Below, piece after piece: positions 1 to 12,600 of a stretch of DNA of 64,000 nt (the stretch's first letter is position 1; each line of letters begins with the position of its first letter). The stretch is taken from positions 9,838,141-9,902,140 of the forward strand of contig OU452221.1 of NCBI GenBank assembly GCA_911728455.2. The letters run 5' to 3'. Both the position numbers and the translations under genes were made by a program. This DNA comes from Marthasterias glacialis (taxonomy: Eukaryota > Echinodermata > Asteroidea > Forcipulatida > Asteriidae). Below the pieces are notes generated by a model. That model was not told where the DNA came from. It ran no database searches and worked only from the letters and a program-made list of their open reading frames with translations.

Positions 1-492
1 TCTGTCTCGACCTTTCCTCTGTTGAAAAACAAAACAAAATGCTCTATTACTATTTAAAACCCCACAACAAAATTTGAGCAGAGAAACGCACAATTCAGAA
101 AAAAACACAATTATATCGTGATGTCAATGACACAGTTAAAAAAAATCAACGAGTTGAGCCGTCCTCTTGAGGTAACAAATATTCTGTTATGTCGCAGTAT
201 TGACTGCACTTTACTGTTTCTTGAGTCAGCCCATTCATCTCACATTGCATGGATGTGATTTCCAATCAAAACACGATATCACAACCTCCCATATAAGATG
301 AATGAACCATCGAGCCTTGAAATTACGTTGCTTGCCAATTATCACTTACAACAAAAACACAAAATGCTACCCTGAAGTGTTTGTAAAATAAACCTATAGC
401 CAGTCTGTTTTTGTAACAAGGAGATCCACCACCCGCTAGCGTTGCTATTGCTGTTTAATATATTCTGATGGAGGTTTTTTTTTATAACATAC
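1..492 (-). other. intron 14 (partial)
   Basis: Start of the intron after exon 14; its end is outside the window. AT-rich, with a T run next to the donor. I see no exon, element or RNA gene in it. Confidence 0.7.
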
Positions 493-629
493 CTTTGGTG
501 ATGAATTCTCCGTGTTGGCTGACGTAGCCGGCGAGCTGTAGACGTACTGGGCCTTGGAGATTCCTTCAAGACGCTCGGATAACATCCTCGGGTCCACGCC
601 GTTACGTATCGCTTCGTCGTCAAGTGCCT
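493..629 (-). CDS. PCLO: exon 14: GVDP linker before C2A (last exon in the window)
   Basis: Codes for residues 2296-2341 and ends in phase 0. The acceptor is CATCTGGCACAG and the donor AAG then GTATGT. The segment GVDPRMLSERLEGIS (2306-2320) matches GVDPKQLAAELQKVS of Piccolo, which lies between the PDZ and C2A domains there. This is one of the best arguments for Piccolo rather than RIM. The following exons, expected to carry C2A and C2B, are beyond position 1. Confidence 0.9.
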
Positions 630-3600
630 CTGTGCCAGATGGAATCGTATGAAAAGTTGTGTTACAAAACGGAAGACAATTTCTTTTAGTGAAACAGTGG
701 CGTACATCCGTGTTGAAAAGTGGAGGATGATTTTGACAGTACCACGTCATACTTGGCAGTTTATGAGATAAATTTTGCACGTAATTACCTAGGTCAAACG
801 CATTTTCCCAGCACAGTGATTTACCGTTAAAACACATTGACAAAAGACCCAAGAAATGTAATATGCAGGAATCGATAACGAGAAAAGTGTATCAATTCGT
901 TCTAACCGTTAAAAAAAAAATGTATAAGCATTGTTATCTTTTCACCACAAAGAAAATTGGCGGGGTCACCCGGACCAAATGAAGAGTTACAGAGAGGGGG
1001 AAGATCTGTATAATATCTCCACACCCAATGGACTCGAGTGGTTAATAACAAGTTTTTCCCAAGTGTTGTTGTAAAACGCCCCTGCGTCATGTTACAAAAT
1101 AAAGTAATCCTACTTAAGCATTTTTGTATAGTCTTGATCTTATTGTGACAGCAAATAAATGAAAACTGCTTCAATGTAACCGACAGACACCCATAAAGAT
1201 ATGTCGATTGTTTATTCATTGAGTACCTTCTTCGATGAGTTGAGGAGGGTTGCTAGTTGAGCGAGACCGAGGGCTGTTATCACCGGGAGGTCTGGTCCGT
1301 TGTCTGGGAGACTCCAACAAGTTCGTTCCACTATAAACAGCAGACAAGTTAAGATGAGTTAGTATTTTACACTTTAACCTGAGTGGTCTTGTCCTGCCTT
1401 TCACCCCGTTTCGAATCCCACCCAGGGCGGAGCTTGGTTCGTCAGTCCCCACCTGATGACGTGGGTTTTCCGTATTTGGGGTTTTCCTCCCACATCCAAA
1501 ATTGAACATTTTTTTCACCGTCTTTTCTACACAGGTATCCTTCAGGCCTATGGATTACAGTGCTGGTGTCTTTTGATGACCACTTGTTTATTTACCAGAA
1601 ATACATATTTGATATAAAAGTATAACTGCAGACTCTTTACATTCATATTGGGATGTTTTTACCATTTGACAACGACCTCTACGTCTCCATTGGGTGTTCT
1701 TGTTATTCTCTGAACCTCCTCGTATGTCCGGCCAGTTAACGGCATACCGCACCATTCCAGCACCTGATCACCTTCTCGCAAACCTAATATGAATCAGATC
1801 ATCACGAGTCTAAACAAAGTACGTACATAATATCAATTTGTGTGGACTTGTTGGCGTCACCGTTGTTTATCATTTTTGTCACTTTATCTTGAGGAGAGAA
1901 TCTGCGAGGTTATAACCTTACAGGCATTGATAACTTCCGTTTGCTTTACCAGTCATTGGGGTTGGTAAACAGTTTAAAACATTGCATTTTAGGGTGTCTT
2001 CTGTACGTGAACAATTGCATAAAAATGACTCATTCATTCCATGTCTTTTGAATGTTCACTGGAATTTCAGCTGCTTCCATCTTTAACACAACGTGCATGA
2101 TGGCACGTGTTCATCTTCGTAATGGTAAGAAGAAACACCCAATCCCGCCACTGGGATCGTCACTGACAGCTAAGAAATATTCACATAGAAAACTCCATAG
2201 AAATAATGTTCAGTCAATACAAATTATAAACATATCAGATTTATGTTCTGTACCCAAACAAAAAAATCTCTCCGCCAGTCAACTATATCATCACCAAACT
2301 ACGTGCAAATTGAACATTGATTGATTGGGGTTGTACACACGAACCTTCTCTGTCTGCTACTCCAGCCCGGTGTATCTCAGCGATGTAGGCAACCAGCTGA
2401 TCCGATCCTGGTACCCGTTTCCCGCCAATTATCCGCATACCAATGCCGTGGTTCCTGCATTTCTTGTCATTAGGATCACGTGGGAGACGAAATCTCCTGG
2501 TGGGAAACTGGTAGTCGGCTTGTGATACCCGTTGCTGCGGGAGAAAGTTCACAGAGCCGAATTGCTTAGTAAGCCAATCCAACACGGACCCAATTTATAG
2601 AGCAGAGTCAGTAAGAAAATAACTGTTAACAGAATCCTGCTTAATAGCAAAGTGTGGGAATCCAAGCACAAATATAGCACCCCTCGTGTTCTGGCTTTTA
2701 TTGAGCAACATGTTTTTGTGTTTATTTATTATTATTATTATTTTTTTATTTATTTTTTTAATTAAACAGCTCTAGACATTGAGGACTAGACTTGGATATC
2801 TTTTTTAACTTTTTTTTATATTATTTTATCATAACAAGCGGCGCTTGCATGTTCTTCGTACCTGTATGTGTCGTGATCCACCAGGCACACTTTGGTAGAT
2901 AGCCTGTCGCCGTCGCTCGTCCTCGTCGTCACCGCTGTCATCTGCTCGTCTTGTCCATTCACTAGCTTGCATTCTATACACCTGATCACCGTAATAGTAA
3001 TCTGTGGTGTCGGATAATAAAACAGCCATATTATTTGTACAACTTGAAACAGTCATCGTTCACAAACTCATGAACAACAAGTTCTGCTTTGTTTGAAATG
3101 AGGGTAAAAGTAAAATCGGAAGATTTGTGCCAAAGGCTTGAGGTGTTACCACCGGGTAAGGTTTGGCCTCTAGACTGGGACTAAAAGTGGGAGAGTTGTA
3201 CCAACAAAAAAGCGTATGTGACTTTAAGAACATGACAAGACGAAGAAATCATGCAATAAGTGACCTTCTGGAGAAGCTTGTCTCCTCTCCGATTGTAGCA
3301 CCCTTGGAAGACTTCTGGAACGAGATCCTGTCGACGGCCGTTCACTGCTCTTAGCACTTCTGGAGAGGTCCTCACCGGAGTGGTGATGCTGACGGCGTCT
3401 GTGATCACGGTGTAATTCACGCTCACGATGGGAATCACGGTCGCGATCACGCACAGGACTTGGGCTGATGGTGCGTGACCGTTCACGCTCGGAGGACGAG
3501 ACGTCCTCACGGGACCTGCTGTGCTGGCGATGGTGTGAGTCCCTATGGAGATCCCGTTCACGACCCCCACGCTCCTCTACTGGCGTCACAACATCTTCAC

Positions 3601-6600
3601 GGGATCGATGGTGCGGGCGGCGCTGGTAATCACGGTAAGAACTGTCATGGTATTGTGAAGCTGGGGATGAGCGACCGTGATCACGGTCGCGTTGATGGTG
3701 GCGATGGTGATCACGCGATTGGTCGCGGTGGTGTCGTGACGAATCTTCGGAGCTTCGCCGTTCTTCGGTACTCCTTCGTCTTCTACTGCTTCCCTGTAAA
3801 TTATAACCACAAGGAGAGGAGAGGAATAAGAACGTTCAAGCATGGGATGATGTCACAGAAAGGAATGTCTCAAGTGGCAGAATTGATCAACGGACGTAAT
3901 GTATGACATCTTCCACATTTCTGGCAATAAACAAATGGGCAGGATGATGGATGAACATTTCCAGCCAGTTCAGTTATCTTTTATACACGATGTGGCACGT
4001 ACATTCTTATGTGAAAAAAAATATACCTTCTGAATGATTATACTTCCTTATTACACGATGTTGTGTTATTCTAGATCAAAATCTAATGTACAGCCGGAAC
4101 AAACATTTTGTTTAGTAAAAAGGCATTTACAATACTATGGAAAGCTTGAGTTTACATTTCGCAAATGTCACAAACAAACCCCCCAAAACAAACAGTTGGT
4201 TTGATTGAATCAAACGTGCTTTTTGAAGAAGGGGTGATTAGACATTTTGAAAATCTACCATAGAAATGATTATGCCATTTTTGCCGGTTATCATCTCTGA
4301 TGATGAACTATACGCACGTTTACCTTTTTTTCACCTCTGAGAAATCGTATAATGTAAAAACAAACCTCAATGCCTCGGCAACAGATCGCGGCAAGTCAAC
4401 AGAAACTAACTCCAATGGGGCCGAAAACCAACGGAAACTACGGGGGATTCAGCAAGAACGGTCCGAGTCAACATCCAAAAACAGGAAGTTAATTTTGCAG
4501 TCAAAATAATAATTCCTCGTTCGTATAAAACCGGTTGAGCGAATGATCCGTCAGTCTTGTATACACCAAGCAATTTAATCAAGGAGCTTCTCCCAAAACA
4601 GTGGCGAACAAACCACAAAATGTAAATTACACATACTCAATTTAGGCCCCTATACAAATGTTTTTGCAAAGGTCTCTGCAGAGTTTATCGCAAAAAGGAT
4701 TTTAGCTAACCCGATTTGTTTCTGCATGCCCGGGGATCTATGCGTGGCATTAACAATACATAATTCGATATATGCGCACCGGTCTTTCCGGATAATAAAA
4801 AATGGTGCCAGTGGCCTTCGGTCAGGGAAGGTTAGCTATGCTTAATCTTCAATAACAGTGGGGTGAGCCATTCTTCAATTGAAAGGGATTTTGAACGAGC
4901 ATGCATTCAGTCACTCTGACTGATGAGTCAATCTGTGAATAACTTTTGACACACTGCTGGTGAGCATTATTTGGGGGGTGAAAAAATATGAAAGGTATAC
5001 ACCCCGGAACAAAGCTATCAACAATTCACCAGCCGTGGCTCCACAATCTATACATTTGACATAAATAATCAGGATGTTCGTATGCTAAAATGGCATTTAT
5101 TTATTTATTTATTGTCAATCTTTCCCCTCAAAATACTCATACATATTTATTGTCTCTTACACATTCTGATTGTAGGGTTTGATATTAAGTTTGCTTCATT
5201 TACTTTGTAAAAATGTAATCACTGAATTGAGCCAGGCAATTATTATTTATAATGGATTTATTTTGTTTCTACTGAAGCTACCGTTAAGGTAATACAATTG
5301 GTGACTTTATTTGTAGCATCGGCTTCTTCCTTGAATAGCTTGTTGAAGGATTTGGCCGCAATGTATTCAATCAATGACCTCGGTTTCAATCCCATATATA
5401 AGCTGAATGTCGGATTTGGTCATGTTTTAGTCTTCATTGTCATCTATATGATTTGGCTTCACCGAGATATTCTTGTTATTTATATGTATGGTTTTGTTTT
5501 TTCGTATCATTGGACTGACAACCCCCACAACGCACAAACGCTTGTTTACAAGACAATGTCAACCACTAAATACCGGAAATAAAATGTACAATAAATGCAT
5601 AAAATGTAAACGACTTCAATATTTTTTTATAGAAACTTGTTACAGCTCTATTTAATTTGTTTAAGGGGATAAAAACACACATTGGGGATTTACCACTTCT
5701 CTTCACTTGAGATTCCTCTCTCTCGAGGAGCTCAAGTAAACAACGATTTATGTTATATTTATAGTAAACTATCATGAAACCTGTTGCAGAACTTTGAGAA
5801 AGACTCTGCTCTAGCTAGGTTGAAAACGTGAGGCCATTCATAATTGTTGCATTCATAGCAGTCTGCAAAAGCTAATTCCATTTGAAAAGTAAAAAGGAAA
5901 TACATAAACAGACATTGATTTACTGTGGTAAATAAGTATCACAGCAAATAAGTTGTGACTTAGTTTAAAATAAAAACAAAGGGTATGTAAAACTGCAATC
6001 TTAAATGTCAGGGTATTCACATCAATAACATAAATAAATACAATTGAAATACAGCTATAGTTACCGAATATTGATCGTAAGTCTGAGATTTTTTGTAGTG
6101 TGTTTCTTACCTTGCTACTGTCAGAATAACCCGCCTCGTCGTCTTCAGAATGCCCCCTGTGAGAGCCGACACTCTCCATGCTGTCTTGTCGATGAGGGCG
6201 CTTCTCCCGTGAGGATGACCTCTCAAGCTTATGATGACTGCAAAATAAACAATGAATCTATCACTCAGTTGTTTCAAAACAAAATTAATACTAAAATAAA
6301 CTCTTGTTTTCAAGATTTAATATATCAATTTATTGTTTTGTTTTCTGTTACTATCCATCTAGGTATTTATCTCGATTTTGTTTTTTAATCAAGTTGAATT
6401 GCTTGTGCATGAATAAAAACAACACCTCGCATAATTTAACAATTTGCAATCATCAGAAGCATTTTTGCTTGCTAGAAGTTTGCTTGTTTTTAGCTATAAA
6501 ATGGATTCACAATGATCAATGAGAAAAAACACGACTTTTTGTCTGTGTTTGCAGAAACCTGAAATAAGGTTCAATAGGACGAATACAGGGATACAACTGA

Positions 6601-9600
6601 TTTTTTCCATGCTCGATTCAATTGATAAAACAGGCATCAGGTGTTTCTTACCTATCTCTCCCGCTACGCGTTTGCCTCTTCCCTTGCTCTGTAGAAATCT
6701 TTTGCAACCTCGTCTCTTCTTCCAGAGGCAATATCAACCCCTGTTGGTCTCTTTTGATGACCGCCCTCTCGCGGTCAGTCAACTGAGGCGTTGACATTGA
6801 TACAACTTCCCTGGTACCACGAGTTCGATCTCTGGTCACCGTCTCCAAAGACCCGTATCGTCGATGGTCACGGAGTGGGGAGTGGTCGCCTTCTCCCCTG
6901 CGAGCGATTTCGTCAAGGCTCTGGCTCAACTTGACTGGTCCCTGTCCTCCTTTCGACGAGGAACCACCGACTGCTGACCACTCTATACCCCGTCGTATCT
7001 TGAGTTCGTCCAGCCGTTTGGCCGAGTCCTCCATCTGCTTCTTACGGCGTTCGATCTCCCTTCTGAACTCTTTGTCTTGCTGCTCACGGATTTGTTTCTC
7101 GATGATTTCTCCTTCACGACTCAGACGGTCTACTTCCTCCGGCTGAGATGAAACGGATTATCAGCGGGTAGGGAAAGGATTAAAAGCAATATCTAAATTA
7201 CTACCGTCAATGATCCAATTCTGAAATAAACGGTTAAAGGTGTACATGTTCTTGTATTTTGTTATCACAAACTAAAGTGAAGGTTTATCTTGCTACGACA
7301 CAAAGCTAACTAAACTCCTTCCTGGAAGTAAGCGCAATGTGTTTCGACAGGGCAACATCTTGAACTAGTCAAAAATGAATGTCAATACATCAGTTTGTTT
7401 TAAAAGATCTAATTCAACAACATGTGTTCGACAAAATGCCTTCGGTTTGAAGATTTATTTTAAACTGTTAATCGCGCAATTGAGTGTCTGTGCCTGTTAC
7501 TAATATTGATGGCAACGTCCGACAGGTGATAAATAATAACTAGGTTCCTTTCTATTTCACTGGCCATGTCTCTTTTTTCTTTTATAAAACAAAATATTTA
7601 TAAATAAAAATGAATAAATAGATCAAATCTTTTCAAAGTCTTTTCACGTAACTGATGTGGTTGCCGGTATATATATATTCAGTTAAAAAAACAGGAAAGA
7701 AAAGAAAACAATCTTCTTTGAAGCATTCCAACTCCATTATTTATAACCGCAACGATCACATCAGTCCTCGAGTATTCAACTGCCCAAGGGTGTCCCTTAA
7801 TTATTAACTCCAGTATTTAATTAACTTCCTTAATGAATTCAGTGGGACTCCCTTCATTTACAAATGTCAGTCACAGTCTACCTGGTATAGAGTCATGCTG
7901 TGAATTTTGAATTAACTTTCAGCTTCTTTGTATTCTCACAGCATAGATTTCATAATGTAACTGGATCACCTTTGACATGACAGATTTCCTCAAGCTAGAC
8001 TTACATTTCGGCGACGAGTTTTTAAGTACCGTTCTTTGTGCTTGTGTTTCGAGTAGGCCTTTGACATCTAGGGGTTCTAGCATTACGACCAAGTACAAAA
8101 TTGGGTGTCATCGGGAAATGACTGCGGTGGTTTAATATGATATTGATGATGTTTATACAAGAACTAATCCTCCAGATGTAAATGTTCCACCTGGATTACC
8201 GTCAAACTCGAGCAAAAAGAAAATAAAAACATCGTAGATTATTTCAACTGCAACAATCGGAATAAACAGGTACTTGAACCTGAAGAAAAACCCTAACAAA
8301 ACGGGATCACCAATTAATTTGAGGAAATGTTTACAGGTTGTTTGTGTTGTATAGTCACTGAGTACAAGAGAAAAGAAGTTAATTATCAAATTAAACCACT
8401 GTGTAATTATGTAATGTACTAACCCTCATGTTCCCGGAAGGTCCATCCCGTCGTCGTCGTCGATGACCAGACGAATTACTCTCAGAAGACGTCTGACTCG
8501 TAGATGTGTCGAGAGGAGATGACCTCTCTTCAGATGTGACGTCATTCCTAAGTCTGTACCTCCGTAGTTCCTTAATACTTGGTTCCTCTTCCGGCAATAG
8601 AATAGCATCTTGCTCAACCGAATGATGTAACAGCTTGCCTTGAGATTGAATGACCTCTGCTTCGATGTCGACGTCTTCTTTAATCGGTGAGAACATTGGT
8701 GGGATGGAATCGGCGGCTTGACGGCGATTTCTCCGCCTCTGTGGAGACGCTTGGGGCGAGAGGCGGTTACCAGCGTTTGGCGATTTACCCTTCTTATCTG
8801 GTTTATCGGTACCCGGAACAGTCAATAACTGGAGTTTGCCGCTGGTTTTATGTGCGTATAACAGACCCATTGCAGCATCTCTACCACCAAACTCCTTCCC
8901 CTGTGCTTGGGTGCGAGCGGGCTCGTTGGTCACGGCGTCCCTGTCAAGCTGTGCTCTTTTATCAGCAGTGACGAGCTTTAGCTCCTCTTTAAGTTTCTGG
9001 CGGACGGTCCTTAAGCGATAGTCTGGGAGTTCGAACGTGACTGAACTCCAGCTGTCGCTTAGGCTGCCTCGCGAGCCCGAGGAGGACGAATACTGGCTAC
9101 TGCTACGGTCGGAGTCGTGCAACGCGCCGTACCGCCTGCGGACATCTCGTTCAATCTCAGTCCTATCGTAAGCTTGGTACGCCTTTCCCGTGGTCTCAGA
9201 AATTTGCTTCTCAATTTCCCTAATAATATCTTCCTCTGATTTGGACAGGAAGAGGGTACTGCGCGGAGCCCCTGGAGGTTCAAGTCCGTATCGTGCATGA
9301 CTAGGCGATTGCTGGCTATCGATTGTGTTAAGGGTTTGCATAGAAAGAGCAGGTGCACCGAGTCTCCAGTCAGTATCGAGTATATCCTTCTCTCTGGACT
9401 CCCTGCCACTCCCAATTGGTCCGACCTCCGAGTCTGACACGGAGCCATCGCTATAGAATCTCCCTCGTGGCTTAGGTTGCCTGCGCCGCGCAATCCTCTC
9501 AGCGGCCGCCCCTACACGCTGTCGATCCGCCTCTATCCTCAGATTGCGCAACTCTTCCTCTCTGCGCTGTTTCTCGATCGCGGCTGCCTTTCGGCTAAGC

Positions 9601-12600
9601 ATCTCCTTTACACGTTGCAGTTCAAGCTGTTTGCTTGGATCAGATAAGTTCTGGTCTTTTTCGAGGAAGACCTTGTGGGAGCTGGAGCTACGGGGAGCGG
9701 TAACGGGCACCTGGTCGGCAGGTATGGACGGCAGGCGACGCCTGACCTTTCTCGGTGTGCTAGACGGTGTTCCCCCATCGCTATCGCAACTGTCGATATC
9801 GCTTGAGGACGTCTGAAACATACATTCAATTTCACATTTATTAATTCAAGATAATTTGTGTACAACAATGCATTATTTTAAATAACCATAAAATATTTTT
9901 AAAAAAATTGACAAAAGGTTCATATTTACCAATTTTCCAATACAACAGTACATCATGGCTGTCACCTCAACAGTCACGAACATGTAACAACCTAAAACTA
10001 CAACACACCGCGGACGGACAGTCTACTACAAGCTACAAGGAAACTGTTTGAAATCATTCAAGTTGACGGTTTTAATACTCACTAATCGATCAAACCGAAA
10101 CCCATTTTGTAAATAATATACTTCAGTTTCGATGATAGGAACCGACGACTCTTTGGTCTTATCATTATATTGTGTGTCCTCAGTGACATACCTACCATGT
10201 TTATAGGCATTGTTATTTTAAGGAATAATAATGTATTTTTGACTCTGCCGTTACGCTGTCTATTTATTCAAACAGAAACAAAGAAAACCGGTAGACTAAG
10301 GGGGAAAACAAAAGACATTACAAAGTATGTCAACAACATGAAATGGAAATATGTAGGGCACGTAGACCAGACAACAAATGGACAATAAGAACCACAGATC
10401 AGCAGAACTGGACTAGAACGGCTAAAGTGAACAACATGGAATAGTCTGACAGAGGGCTACGTCCTGCAGTGGATGGACGAGGCCTGGGTACCACGCAAAA
10501 ATGGTCATGTCTGTATCAAACGGGTATATCGACGCGAGGATTGAATAAGCCCTGGATTATGTTAATTTTTGTAAGTTCAGATTAAAAGAAGACATGGAAG
10601 ACTACTAAAACGTTGTAAATAAAAACCGAGTGTGTAGTTGAAAATTGTTAAGATACAAACTCGCAAAAATGTGCATACCGCCTGACATTAATTTCGAAAA
10701 AACAAGATGGAGTGCACGTTTTACATTACCGAGACGAGGGGAATGACTTTACCCACAAAATATCAAAGCAATAAACAGATCACGTTGAAGGAATGAACCT
10801 ACATCGTTTCACAATCACAAGAAGCCTGGGCTTGAATGCAAAGAAGCCGTGTTTGTTTTTTCCTTCCATTATTCATCGAAAAGGGGTGGAATATTTTTTG
10901 ATGACAAAGATACTTTTTCCCCAATTATTTTACAACATTGACCGACTTACCCTTCTTTCTGAGCTAACACTTTCCCTCATCATACGGGTTCTAGCAGGAG
11001 CTGTTGATCCTCTTTGAGTAGATGTCTCCCTGTCAGCACGACTTCTCCTGGCAGCAGGTGGCGATGGATTGGACGCACTACTACTCTCAAGAGGCAGATA
11101 CTTCAACGGCGTCGACCGCAAGGACGAGCTTCTCTCCGGGCTTGATGTACCACTCGATGAGGCTATCGAGGAGAATGGCATACTAGCTCCCCAGTCAGTG
11201 GTGTCACCGTCACTCCCGAAGCCACCGTGGACATATTTCATGCGAGACGACCGACTTGCGACTGATTCAGTGTCAGTCGAAGGTGCCGACGAAGGAGGGG
11301 AATACTCCGGGCTAGTGCCAACCGCGATGCTGGTCGTCTTTGCATGGTGGGCGGCATGCATCGGAGACATAGGCGAGATAGAAAGACTGTCGAATGTTGC
11401 ATCAGTCGCAGCGTCTATGAGTATCTTTGCTTTAGTTTGTTTGACGGGGGAGCTCCCCGCGCTGGTGTCTGCGTCGGATACGGGAGAGGTGGTTTGTGAA
11501 GAGGTCGATTGCATCTTAATTGGTTTGGGTTTTTCTTCCTCAGGCCGGCGAAATGGGGAAGATTTAGGAATCATTACGCTCAAGATGTGCTCTGTCTGCG
11601 TCCCAGTGCACGCATCTGCTGTGTTTGCTTTCTTAGGGCTGGTTCCTCGTTCCTCCACTGTTTGAGGCTTGGCTTTTGACATCTCAACAAAAGAAGGCAT
11701 ATCTGGACCGACTGCAACACCCACAGTCTCATTCGTGGGTAGCTGTCCGCTGTAATCATCGAAGCTGGTACCCATGTGCGTGACAATCGATTTACATACT
11801 GTAAGAGTAACAGGTGACATTTGAATTTCATCAGACAGTTCACTTGGTGAATTATCATAAGAGTAGCTATCATCATTCATATGTTTACTAGCTTCAAGGA
11901 GATGTTTTGGAGTTGCTGGTGGTGAGAATCTAAAGCTTGGGCTGAGAGGAGAGTCCAGATCTACGGCTTTTCTCCCAGGACTTGCAACTTTTGGTCTTTC
12001 AAAACTATCAGTATCATAACTAGGTGTCCGTGGTGAGCTCAGCAAGCTGTTTCCTTCTTCCGACTCTAGACTGGAGTAGGCTTCCATGCTGTACCTTGCC
12101 GGTAAGTTGCCAAGAGGGGGAGGTTTTGGTCTGGGACCAGAGTGTGTATCTTTCATGTCTTTATTTGACCGCACGGTATCAGGTGGTTCGTCAGAAGACT
12201 GGCTGCTTGTGAGGCTTGATGAGGAGTTGACATCATCTTGAGAATGTCTTTGTAAGTGTTTGAACTGCTCCTTGGGTGCTGACAGGGCCTGACTGACTGA
12301 ATCATCCATGTTATCAGATTTTGCGAGAGATGCTGCTTCTCGATCGCTGTCATCATCCTTTCCCACAATTTTTCCTGTCTTTTGTTTATCAGATGGAGGG
12401 GATCTCGTTGTGGACTCTTGACGTTGAGCAATGGTCGATGAGGCAAGCTTCTGACCTTCCCGAACAGTTTCAGTGTCCGGTGCTTCTTCTTGCTCTTCTA
12501 CTAAAGTTTCCAAACCCTCTTCCCTTGACCTGAGGGTAAAATCTTCAACAAAGTCTTGCTGTTCAGTCTCATCTCCATCCATTACCTGAAGGTCGTCCTT

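Noticed and set aside
11069-11665. 198-codon open frame on the plus strand
   Set aside because: It is exactly antisense to exon 5 and is open because of the codon bias of that exon. No splice or domain evidence supports it.
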